NCBI RefSeq assembly: GCF_000959445.1
Contig: NZ_CP009631.1
Location: forward strand, 1,364,001-1,428,000
Reading direction: 5' to 3'
Length of the DNA: 64,000 bases
DNA from: Burkholderia vietnamiensis LMG 10929
GTDB lineage: Bacteria; Pseudomonadota; Gammaproteobacteria; Burkholderiales; Burkholderiaceae
In this document: one piece after another, positions 54,886 through 62,837 of the stretch
Layout: each line of letters opens with the position of its first letter
Numbering within the stretch: position 1 is the first letter of the stretch
Position numbers and translations under genes: made by a program
The notes under the pieces: generated by a model
Database searches by the model: none
Told to the model about the DNA's origin: nothing
Seen by the model: the letters and a program-made list of their open reading frames with translations, nothing else

Positions 54886-56211
54886 ATGCAACGAAAGACG
54901 CTCGATGCCGCCGTACGCTGCTTCGCCGGAGCCGCGCTCGCGACGGCTGCGTGCGCCGCGTGGGCCGGCACGCTGACGATCGCGACGCTGAACAACCCGG
55001 ACATGATCGAGTTGAAGAAGCTGTCGCCGGCGTTCGAGAAGGCGAACCCGGACATCAAGCTGAACTGGGTGATCCTCGAGGAGAACGTGCTGCGCCAGCG
55101 CGCGACCACCGACATCACGACCGGCAGCGGCCAGTTCGACGTGATGGCGATCGGCACCTACGAGACGCCGCAGTGGGGCAAGCGCGGCTGGCTCGCGCCG
55201 ATGACCGGGCTGCCCGCCGACTACGACCTCAACGACATCGTGAAGACCGCGCGCGACAGCCTGTCGTACAACGGCCAGCTGTACGCGCTGCCGTTCTACG
55301 TCGAAAGCTCGATGACGTTCTACCGCAAGGACCTGTTCGCGGCGAAGGGGCTCAAGATGCCCGATCAGCCGACCTACGACCAGGTCGCCGAGTTCGCCGA
55401 CAAGCTCACCGACAAGTCGAAGGGCATCTACGGGATCTGCCTGCGCGGCAAGGCCGGCTGGGGCGAGAACATGGCGTACGTGTCGACGGTCGTGAACACG
55501 TTCGGCGGGCGCTGGTTCGACGAGAACTGGAACGCGCAGCTCACGTCGCCCGAATGGAAGAAGGCGATCGGCTTCTACGTGAACCTGCTGAAGAAGGACG
55601 GCCCGCCGGGAGCGAGCTCGAACGGCTTCAACGAAAACCTGACGCTGACCGCGTCGGGCAAGTGCGCGATGTGGATCGACGCGACGGTCGCGGCCGGGAT
55701 GCTCTACAACAAGCAGCAGTCGCAGGTCGCCGACAAGATCGGCTTCGCGGCCGCGCCGGTCGCCGTCACGCCGAAGGGCTCGCACTGGCTGTGGGCGTGG
55801 GCGCTCGCGGTCCCGAAGACGTCGAAGCAGCAGGACGCCGCGCGCAAGTTCATCGCGTGGGCGACGTCGAAGCAGTACATCGAGATGGTCGGCAAGGACG
55901 AAGGCTGGGCGTCGGTGCCGCCGGGCACGCGCACGTCGACGTACCAGCGCGCCGAGTACAAGGCCGCCGCGCCGTTCTCGGAGTTCGTGCTGAAGGCGAT
56001 CGAGACGGCCGACCCGAACGATCCGTCGCTGAAGAAGGTGCCGTACACGGGCGTGCAGTACGTCGGGATCCCTGAATTCCAGTCGTTCGGCACGGTGGTC
56101 GGGCAGGCGATCGCCGGTGCGGTCGCCGGGCAGATGTCGGTCGACCAGGCGCTCGCGGCCGGCCAGGCGGCGGCCGACCGCGCGGTGCGCCAGGCCGGCT
56201 ACCGGAAGTAA
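54886..56211 (+). CDS. smoE: polyol ABC transporter substrate-binding protein
   Basis: This 441-residue periplasmic binding protein of the MtlE/SmoE type (SBP_bac_1) has a signal peptide (cleavage after ACAAWA-G). The mature start GTLTIATLNNPDMIELKKLSPAFEKANPDI, then YNGQLYALPFYVESSMTFYRKDLF, and MWIDATVAAGM are typical. An AGGAGA site lies 6 bases before the ATG at 54886. It captures a hexitol or pentitol for the two permeases that follow. Confidence 0.9.
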   Translation: MQRKTLDAAVRCFAGAALATAACAAWAGTLTIATLNNPDMIELKKLSPAFEKANPDIKLNWVILEENVLRQRATTDITTGSGQFDVMAIGTYETPQWGKRGWLAPMTGLPADYDLNDIVKTARDSLSYNGQLYALPFYVESSMTFYRKDLFAAKGLKMPDQPTYDQVAEFADKLTDKSKGIYGICLRGKAGWGENMAYVSTVVNTFGGRWFDENWNAQLTSPEWKKAIGFYVNLLKKDGPPGASSNGFNENLTLTASGKCAMWIDATVAAGMLYNKQQSQVADKIGFAAAPVAVTPKGSHWLWAWALAVPKTSKQQDAARKFIAWATSKQYIEMVGKDEGWASVPPGTRTSTYQRAEYKAAAPFSEFVLKAIETADPNDPSLKKVPYTGVQYVGIPEFQSFGTVVGQAIAGAVAGQMSVDQALAAGQAAADRAVRQAGYRK

Positions 56212-56323
56212 CGCAGGCCGCTCGCGCCGCGCCGTGGCGCGCACGTCGCGTGCGCCCCGGCCCGGCGCAGCGCAAGCGCGGGCAGGCCGCATCTGCCCGC
56301 GCATCAACCGGAGGAATCCGATC

Positions 56324-57271
56324 ATGCGTCATCTACGTCTTCCCCTGAGCCACGCGCCGTCGGTCGGCGACGCGGCGACGCCGCCCGATGCGCCGCGCCG
56401 CGCGCGCGGCGGCGCGAGCTGGCTCGTGTCGCCGTCCGTCGCGGTGCTGCTGCTGTGGATGTCGATCCCGCTCGCGATGACGATCTGGTATTCGTTCTCG
56501 CGCTACAACCTGCTGAACCCGGACGTGAAGGGCTTCGCCGGCTTCGACAACTACCGCTTTCTCGCAACCGATCCGTCGTTCCTGCCGGCCATCTGGCACA
56601 CGCTCGTGCTGATCGGCGCGGTGCTCGCGATCACCGTGGTCGGCGGCGTGCTGATGGCCGTGCTGTTCGACCGCAAGTTCTACGGGCAGGGCATCGCGCG
56701 GCTGCTCGCGATCGCGCCGTTCTTCGTGATGCCGACGGTCGCCGCGCTGATCTGGAAGAACATGATCCTGCATCCGGTGTACGGGCTCGTCGCGAACGCG
56801 ATGCGCGCGCTCGGGATGACGCCGGTCGACTGGTTCGCCGACTACCCGCTCACCGCGGTGATCGCGATCGTCGCGTGGCAGTGGCTGCCGTTCGCGTTCC
56901 TGATCCTGTTCACGGCGATCCAGTCGCTCGACCAGGAGCAGAAGGAAGCCGCGCGCATCGACGGCGCCGGCCCGATCGCGATGTTCTTCTACATCACGCT
57001 GCCGCATCTGAAGCGCGCGATCGCGGTGGTCGTGATGATGGAGACCATCTTCCTGCTGTCGATCTTCGCGGAGATCTACACGACGACGGGCGGCGGCCCC
57101 GGCAACGCGACCACCAACCTGTCGTACCTGATCTATGCGCTCGGCCTGCAGCAGTTCGACGTCGGCCTCGCGTCCGCGGGCGGGATCATCGCCGTCGTGG
57201 TCGCGAACGTCGTGTCGTTCTTCCTGGTGCGGATGCTCGCGCGCAACCTGAAAGGGGAGTACGAGAAATGA
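56324..57271 (+). CDS. smoF: polyol ABC transporter permease, first subunit
   Basis: This 315-residue inner-membrane protein of the MalF-like/MtlF type has six helices. The EAA loop is EAARIDGAGPIAMFFYITLPHLK. A CCGGAGGA ribosome site is followed by the ATG at 56324. Ends at an ATGA overlap with the second permease. An Arg/Pro-rich cytoplasmic N-terminus precedes the first helix. Confidence 0.9.
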   Translation: MRHLRLPLSHAPSVGDAATPPDAPRRARGGASWLVSPSVAVLLLWMSIPLAMTIWYSFSRYNLLNPDVKGFAGFDNYRFLATDPSFLPAIWHTLVLIGAVLAITVVGGVLMAVLFDRKFYGQGIARLLAIAPFFVMPTVAALIWKNMILHPVYGLVANAMRALGMTPVDWFADYPLTAVIAIVAWQWLPFAFLILFTAIQSLDQEQKEAARIDGAGPIAMFFYITLPHLKRAIAVVVMMETIFLLSIFAEIYTTTGGGPGNATTNLSYLIYALGLQQFDVGLASAGGIIAVVVANVVSFFLVRMLARNLKGEYEK

Positions 57272-58119
57272 GCGACCTGACTTTCGCAAGCCGGCCTGCG
57301 CCGGCCCCGTTCGCGCTCGTGCGCCGCGCGCTGCCCGGCGCGCTCGCGTGGCTGATCGCGCTGCTGCTGTTCTTTCCGATCTTCTGGATGGCGATCACCG
57401 CGTTCAAGACCGAGCAGCAGGCGTATGCGTCGACGCTGCTGTTCGTGCCGACGCTCGACAGCTTCCGCGAGGTGTTCGCGCGCAGCGACTACTTCGCGTT
57501 CGCGTGGAACTCGGTGCTGATCTCGGCCGGCGTCACCGTGATCTCGCTGCTGCTCGCGGTGCCGGCCGCGTATGCGATGGCGTTCTTCCCGAACCGCCGC
57601 ACGCAGAAGGTGCTGCTGTGGATGCTGTCGACCAAGATGATGCCGTCGGTCGGCGTGCTGGTGCCGATCTATCTGCTGTGGAAGAACGCGGGGCTGCTCG
57701 ATACCGTGTCGGGCCTCGTGATCGTCTACACGCTGATCAACCTGCCGATCGCCGTGTGGATGACCTTCACGTACTTCAACGAGATCCCGAAGGACATCCT
57801 CGAAGCGGGCCGCATCGACGGCGCGTCGACGTGGCAGGAGATCGTCTACCTGCTGATGCCGATGGCGCTGCCGGGCCTCGCGTCGACCGCGCTGCTGCTC
57901 GTGATCCTGTCGTGGAACGAGGCGTTCTGGAGCATCAACCTGTCGAGCTCGAACGCGGCGCCGCTCACCGTGTTCATCGCGTCGTATTCGAGCCCCGAGG
58001 GCCTGTTCTGGGCGAAGCTGTCGGCCGCTTCGCTGCTCGCGGTCGCGCCGATCCTGATCGTCGGCTGGCTGTCGCAGAAGCAGCTGGTGCGCGGGCTCAC
58101 GTTCGGGGCCGTCAAATGA
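57268..58119 (+). CDS. smoG: polyol ABC transporter permease, second subunit
   Basis: This 283-residue MalG/MtlG-like permease has the EAA loop EAGRIDGASTWQEIVYLLMPMALPG. Helices start LPGALAWLIALLLFFPIFWMAITAFKT. The four-base overlaps on both sides (with smoF and with the HAD gene) show strict operon organisation. Confidence 0.9.
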   Translation: MSDLTFASRPAPAPFALVRRALPGALAWLIALLLFFPIFWMAITAFKTEQQAYASTLLFVPTLDSFREVFARSDYFAFAWNSVLISAGVTVISLLLAVPAAYAMAFFPNRRTQKVLLWMLSTKMMPSVGVLVPIYLLWKNAGLLDTVSGLVIVYTLINLPIAVWMTFTYFNEIPKDILEAGRIDGASTWQEIVYLLMPMALPGLASTALLLVILSWNEAFWSINLSSSNAAPLTVFIASYSSPEGLFWAKLSAASLLAVAPILIVGWLSQKQLVRGLTFGAVK

Positions 58120-58814
58120 CGGCGGCCGGCCATGAACCGAGCGTGCTGATCTGCGATTGCGACGGCGTGCTGATCGACAGCGAGGCCGTCGCCGCCGACG
58201 TCCTCGTGCGCGAGCTCGAGGCGCGCTGGCCCGGCGTCGACGCGCGGCCGGCCGTGATGCCGCTGCTGGGCCTGCGCATCGAGCGCGTGCTGGCCGGTGC
58301 GGCCGGCGCGCTCGGCCGCGCGCTGACGGACGGTGACGTCGAAGCGATCCGGCGCGCGGTCGAAGCGGCGGCCGTCAACGCGCCGATGGTCGACGGCATC
58401 GATGCGGCGCTGGCCGAGATCGCGCTGACCACCGCGTGCGCGAGCAACAGCTATCGCGCGTACGTCGAGGCGGCGCTCGCGCGTACCGGGCTCACGCGCT
58501 TCTTCGGCGACCGGCTGTTCTGCGCGGACGCGGTCGCGCGGCCGAAGCCCGCGCCCGACGTCTATCTCGCGGCCGCGCGCACGCTCGGCGTCGCGCCCGC
58601 GCAATGCCTCGTCGTCGAGGACAGCGCGACGGGCATCACCGCGGCGGCGGCGGCGGGCATGACCGTGCTCGGCTTCGTCGGCGGCGGCCACGCGTCGGCC
58701 GCGCAGATCGACGCGCTGCGCGGGATCGGCGCGCGCCACGTATTCGACGACATGCACGAGCTGCCCGGCTACGTCGCGCGCTGGCAGGCGACGGGCGCCG
58801 TGCTGCCGAACTAG
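58116..58814 (+). CDS. HAD-superfamily sugar-phosphate phosphatase
   Basis: This 232-residue HAD-like hydrolase has the nucleophile motif CDCDGVLIDSE, motif II Ser in TTACASNSYRAY, the Lys in VARPKPAPDVYL, and motif IV VEDSATGITAAAAAG. It is close to YniC/beta-phosphoglucomutase-type phosphatases acting on sugar or polyol phosphates. It lies between transporter permease and ATPase genes, with its start overlapping smoG by four bases, so it is part of the polyol operon; the target may be a dead-end sugar phosphate. Confidence 0.88.
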   Translation: MTAAGHEPSVLICDCDGVLIDSEAVAADVLVRELEARWPGVDARPAVMPLLGLRIERVLAGAAGALGRALTDGDVEAIRRAVEAAAVNAPMVDGIDAALAEIALTTACASNSYRAYVEAALARTGLTRFFGDRLFCADAVARPKPAPDVYLAAARTLGVAPAQCLVVEDSATGITAAAAAGMTVLGFVGGGHASAAQIDALRGIGARHVFDDMHELPGYVARWQATGAVLPN

Positions 58815-58869
58815 CAACGATTGCGCGCCGCGGCGAACGCGGCGCATCACGAACGAACGGAGACAGATC

Positions 58870-59979
58870 ATGGCAAGCGTGCACCTGCGCAACATCGCGA
58901 AGCGCTACGACGACACCGAAGTGCTGCGCAACGTGAACCTCGACATCGCCGACGGCGAATTCGTCGTGTTCGTCGGGCCGAGCGGCTGCGGCAAATCCAC
59001 GCTGATGCGGATGATCGCCGGGCTCGAGGACATCTCGAGCGGCGAGCTGCTGATCGACGGCGCGAAGGTCAACGACGTGCCGAGCGCGAAGCGCGGCATC
59101 GCGATGGTGTTCCAGTCGTACGCGCTGTATCCGCACATGACGCTGTACGACAACATGGCGTTCGGGCTGAAGCTCGCCGGCGCGAAGAAGCCGGAGATCG
59201 ACCAGGCCGTGAAGCAGGCCGCGAAGATCCTGCACATCGATCACTTGCTCGACCGCAAGCCGAAGCAGCTGTCGGGCGGCCAGCGGCAGCGCGTCGCGAT
59301 CGGCCGCGCGATCACGCGCAAGCCGAAGGTGTTCCTGTTCGACGAGCCGTTGTCGAACCTCGACGCCGCGCTGCGCGTGAAGATGCGGCTGGAGTTCGCG
59401 CGGCTGCACGACGAGCTGAAGACCACGATGATCTACGTGACGCACGATCAGGTCGAGGCGATGACGCTCGCCGACAAGATCGTCGTGCTGTCGGGCGGCG
59501 CGGTGCAGCAGGTCGGCACGCCGAACGAGCTGTATCACGCGCCGTCGAACCAGTTCGTCGCGGGCTTCATCGGCTCGCCGAAGATGAATTTCCTGAAGGG
59601 CACGGTCGAGTCGGCCGATGCGGGCGGCGTGCTGGTGCGGTTCGACAGCGGCGCGACGCAGCGCGTCGCCGTCGATGCGGCCGGACTGCAGCGCGGCGCG
59701 GCCGTGACGGTCGGCGTGCGGCCCGAGCATCTGCTGGTGGGCGACGCGGCCGACGGCGTGGCAGCGCGGACGATGGCCGTCGAATCGCTCGGCGACGCCG
59801 CGTATCTGTATGCGGAGTCGCCGGTCGCGCCGGACGGGCTGATTGCGCGCATTCCGCCGCTCGATACGTACCGCAGCGGCGAGTCGCTGCATCTGCATGC
59901 GCAGGCCGGGCATTGCCATCTGTTCGACGAACAGGGGCACGCGTTCCGGCGCCTGGCCGCGCATGCGAAGGCGGCGTGA
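58870..59979 (+). CDS. smoK: polyol ABC transporter ATP-binding protein
   Basis: This 369-residue MalK/UgpC-like ATPase has Walker A GPSGCGKST, Q loop MVFQSYALYPHM, signature LSGGQRQR, Walker B VFLFDEPLSNLD, and a switch His in YVTHDQVEA. The C-terminal OB/TOBE regulatory domain (about 240-365) contains VGVRPEHLLVG. It energises the SmoEFG transporter. Confidence 0.92.
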   Translation: MASVHLRNIAKRYDDTEVLRNVNLDIADGEFVVFVGPSGCGKSTLMRMIAGLEDISSGELLIDGAKVNDVPSAKRGIAMVFQSYALYPHMTLYDNMAFGLKLAGAKKPEIDQAVKQAAKILHIDHLLDRKPKQLSGGQRQRVAIGRAITRKPKVFLFDEPLSNLDAALRVKMRLEFARLHDELKTTMIYVTHDQVEAMTLADKIVVLSGGAVQQVGTPNELYHAPSNQFVAGFIGSPKMNFLKGTVESADAGGVLVRFDSGATQRVAVDAAGLQRGAAVTVGVRPEHLLVGDAADGVAARTMAVESLGDAAYLYAESPVAPDGLIARIPPLDTYRSGESLHLHAQAGHCHLFDEQGHAFRRLAAHAKAA

Positions 59980-60180
59980 GCGGGTGCGGGGGCTTGGGGG
60001 CGGGGCTGTTGGCGAGGCTGTATTGCACGGCGGCGCGCCTAGCAGCAACGATCCGCGACGCACATCGGCCGACGATGCGCACGCATGGCGCAACGACGAC
60101 GACCGAGCGCGCGCTCGTCCACCCCATGCTTCGCTAGCGATCGCCTGAAATCACGAAGCGGTCGCGATGACCGCCGCCCA
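59980..60180. other. convergent gap between smoK and the SorC-type regulator
   Basis: About 200 bases, G+C rich, with no gene. No strong terminator hairpin with a T run was found on either strand. Confidence 0.4.
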
Positions 60181-61128
60181 TCACGCGTCGAGCGCCGCCC
60201 GCGCGCAGCTCTCGTCGGTGACGAGCCCCGACAGCCAGCCGCCGCGCAGCGCCGCGATCACCGCGTCGCGCTTCTTCGTGCCGCCCGCGAACGCGATCGT
60301 CGGGCGCTTCGGCGGCGTGTCGAGCGCGACGCTCGTCACGCGCGCGCTGGTCGACACGTCGACCAGCTTGCCCTGTGCATCGATCGGCACGCCGAGCAGT
60401 TCGGCCACCGCGCCGCGCGCGGTCATCTCGTCGCGTTCCTGTTCGGTGATGAAGCCGTCCTCGTAGAGCGGGCAGTGCGGGCCGAGGTTGCCGACGCCGA
60501 CGAACGCGACGTCGGCCTGCGCCGACAGCGCGTCGACGATCCGGTACAGCCGGTGATTGCACCATTGCGCGCGCTCGGCATCGCTGTCGGCGAACAGCGG
60601 CGCCGGCAGCAGGAAGTGTTTGCTGCCGGTCTTCTCGGAGATGTACTGCGCGACGTCGTAGCGGTTCGACGAGCCGTCGGCGGCGATCGCGCCGACCATC
60701 GACACGAGCCGGTGCTGCGGCCGGTCGATCTGCGCGATCTGCGCGACGGCCGCCTTCAGCGTGCGGCCGCTGCTGACCGCGATCACCATCGGCCGCGTCT
60801 CGTTCAGATACCGCTCCATCACCTGCGCGCCGGCGACCGCGAGCTTGCGGTCGATCGCCTCGGGCGCATCCGCATCGACGGGCACGACTTCGCACATCGT
60901 GAGCCCGTAGCGTTTCGACAGCTGCGCGCCGAGGTCCAGGCAGTCGGCGAGCTGGTGATCGACGCGCACGCGGATCAGGTTCTTCTCGACCGCGAACGCG
61001 ACCAGCCGCTGCGCGACCGGGCGCGACACCTGCAGCTTCTCGGCGATTTCGTTCTGCGTGTCGCCGGCGACGTAGTAGAGCCACGCGGCGCGCGTGGCGA
61101 GATCGAGTTTTTCTGAGGACTTGGACAC
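60181..61128 (-). CDS. SorC/DeoR-type sugar-binding transcription regulator
   Basis: This 315-residue protein uses a GTG start at 61128 (MSKSSEKLDLATRAAWLYYV), chosen by resemblance to family starts; an ATG at 61179 would add 17 Pro/Arg-rich residues. The N-terminal HTH reads YYVAGDTQNEIAEKLQVSRPVAQRLVAFA. The C-terminal sugar-phosphate binding domain (about 60-310) has VSSGRTLKAAVAQI and VGNLGPHCPLYEDGFIT. It is convergent with the transporter operon and follows xylB, so it probably controls both. Confidence 0.85.
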   Translation of the reverse strand: MSKSSEKLDLATRAAWLYYVAGDTQNEIAEKLQVSRPVAQRLVAFAVEKNLIRVRVDHQLADCLDLGAQLSKRYGLTMCEVVPVDADAPEAIDRKLAVAGAQVMERYLNETRPMVIAVSSGRTLKAAVAQIAQIDRPQHRLVSMVGAIAADGSSNRYDVAQYISEKTGSKHFLLPAPLFADSDAERAQWCNHRLYRIVDALSAQADVAFVGVGNLGPHCPLYEDGFITEQERDEMTARGAVAELLGVPIDAQGKLVDVSTSARVTSVALDTPPKRPTIAFAGGTKKRDAVIAALRGGWLSGLVTDESCARAALDA

Positions 61129-61215
61129 GATAGCGATTCGGTTCGGATCTGGGCAGGCCGTCGGGCGGCGCGGCGGCATCCACTGTAACGCATGCCGGGC
61201 GCGCCGCCGCGGCGC

Positions 61216-62697
61216 TCACGCGAGCCGCGCGCGCGACGGCTCGTACAGCGGACGCACGTGGCGATACAGCGCGCGGAACGCGTCGAGGCGCTCGCGCAGC
61301 AGCGCATGGCGCGCGGCGTCGGGCGTGTATTCGGCGCGCACCGGCGGCTTGGTCAGCACCGTCTGCGGATCGCCGCCGACGGCGAGCCAGCCGAGCCGCG
61401 CGGCGCCCAGCGCCGCACCGGTTTCGCCGCCGCCGTGCCGGCGCGTGCGCACGTTCAGCGCGTCGGCGATCAGCTGCGCCCAGAACGCGCTGCGCGCGCC
61501 GCCGCCGATCAGCGACAGCCGGTCGGTCTCGACGCCGGCCGCATGCAGCGCGTCGAGGCCGTCGGCGAGGCCGAGCGTCACGCCTTCGAGCACCGCGTAG
61601 CCGAGATGCGCGCGCTCGGTCGCATGCGTCATCCCGAAGAACACGCCTTGCGCATACGGATCGTTGTGCGGCGTGCGTTCGCCGGACAGGTAGGGCAGGA
61701 ACAGCGGCGCCGTCGCGAGCGCGTCCGCGTCGAGCGCCTCGATCTCGGCGAGCAGCGCGGGCTCGTCGGTGCCCGTCAGCTTGCAGACCCAGCGCAGGCA
61801 GCTCGCCGCGGACAGCACGACGCTCATCAGTTGCCAGCGGTCGGGGATCGCATGGCAGAACGCGTGCACGGCCGACGCCGGATTCGGCATGAAGCGGTCG
61901 CCGACGACGCTCAGCACGCCCGACGTGCCGAGCGACACGAAGCCGTCGCCCGCGTGGATCGCGCCGATGCCGAGCGCGCTGGTCGCGTTGTCGCCGCCGC
62001 CGCCCGCGACGACGACTGCTTCGGACAGTCCCAGCTCGCGCGCGACGTCCGCGCGCAGCATGCCCGACGGCGCGTTGCCTTCGACGATGCGCGGCATCTG
62101 CGCGCGCGTCATGTCGCAGGCGGCGAGCAGCGCGTCGGACCAGTCGCGGCGCGCGACGTCGAGCCACAGCGTGCCGGCCGCATCCGATGGGTCGGACACC
62201 TTCGCGCCGGTCAGACGGAAGCGCAGGTAGTCCTTCGGCATCAGCACGCAGGCCGTCGCGGCGAACACGTCGGGTTCGTGCTTCGCGACCCACAGCAGCT
62301 TCGGCGCGGTGAAGCCGGGCATCGCGAGGTTGCCGGCGAGGGTGTGCAGGTCGGGTGCGCGCTCGGTGAGCAGCGCGCATTCGTCGGCGCTGCGCATGTC
62401 GTTCCACAGGATCGCGGGGCGCAGCACGCGGTCGTCGCGACCGAGCAGCACCGCGCCGTGCATCTGGCCCGACAGGCCGATTCCGCGCACCTGGGCGAAC
62501 GCGTCGCGGTGCTGCGCGCGCAGCGCCGCGAGCGCGGCCAGCGTGCCCTGCCACCAGTCGTCGGGATGCTGTTCCGCCCAGCGCGGATGCGGCCGCGACA
62601 CGCTGAACGGCGTGCCGGCGGTGCCGACCACGGTGCCGTCCGGGGCGAGCAGCAGCACCTTCACTTCCGAGGTGCCGAGGTCGATGCCGAGATACAT
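61216..62697 (-). CDS. xylB: xylulokinase
   Basis: This 493-residue FGGY kinase starts YLGIDLGTSEVKVLLL and has GLSGQMHGAVLLG, VVVAGGGGDNATSALGIGA, and LPYLSGERTPHNDP with VSLGTSGVLS. It phosphorylates D-xylulose to D-xylulose-5-phosphate. It lies between dalD and the regulator on the minus strand, so D-arabitol to xylulose to X5P is encoded as one unit. Confidence 0.93.
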   Translation of the reverse strand: MYLGIDLGTSEVKVLLLAPDGTVVGTAGTPFSVSRPHPRWAEQHPDDWWQGTLAALAALRAQHRDAFAQVRGIGLSGQMHGAVLLGRDDRVLRPAILWNDMRSADECALLTERAPDLHTLAGNLAMPGFTAPKLLWVAKHEPDVFAATACVLMPKDYLRFRLTGAKVSDPSDAAGTLWLDVARRDWSDALLAACDMTRAQMPRIVEGNAPSGMLRADVARELGLSEAVVVAGGGGDNATSALGIGAIHAGDGFVSLGTSGVLSVVGDRFMPNPASAVHAFCHAIPDRWQLMSVVLSAASCLRWVCKLTGTDEPALLAEIEALDADALATAPLFLPYLSGERTPHNDPYAQGVFFGMTHATERAHLGYAVLEGVTLGLADGLDALHAAGVETDRLSLIGGGARSAFWAQLIADALNVRTRRHGGGETGAALGAARLGWLAVGGDPQTVLTKPPVRAEYTPDAARHALLRERLDAFRALYRHVRPLYEPSRARLA

Positions 62698-62737
62698 GAG
62701 CGATCCGCTCCGTCAGTGAGGAGCCGCTACTTTAGCC

Positions 62738-62751
62738 GCACGCATGCGTGC
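62738..62751. repeat. perfect 14-bp palindrome between dalD and xylB
   Basis: GCACGCATGCGTGC is identical to its reverse complement and lies 41 bases upstream of the xylB start on the minus strand. Possibly a regulator site. Confidence 0.7.
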
Positions 62752-62837
62752 ATGCCAACGCAGGTTCGCCCGAATGCGCGGGTGTTTGCGTGCTGCCGTG
62801 GTGACCGCGGCCGCGGCCGCGGCGGCGCGGGGCGCGA

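Noticed and set aside
52852..56325. 1157-codon minus-strand frame opposite gatZ and smoE
   Set aside because: Low-complexity Arg/Ala composition; it overlaps recognised genes on the other strand.
60134..62554. 806-codon minus-strand frame across the regulator and xylB
   Set aside because: It is out of frame with both real genes, Arg/Ala-rich and without motifs.
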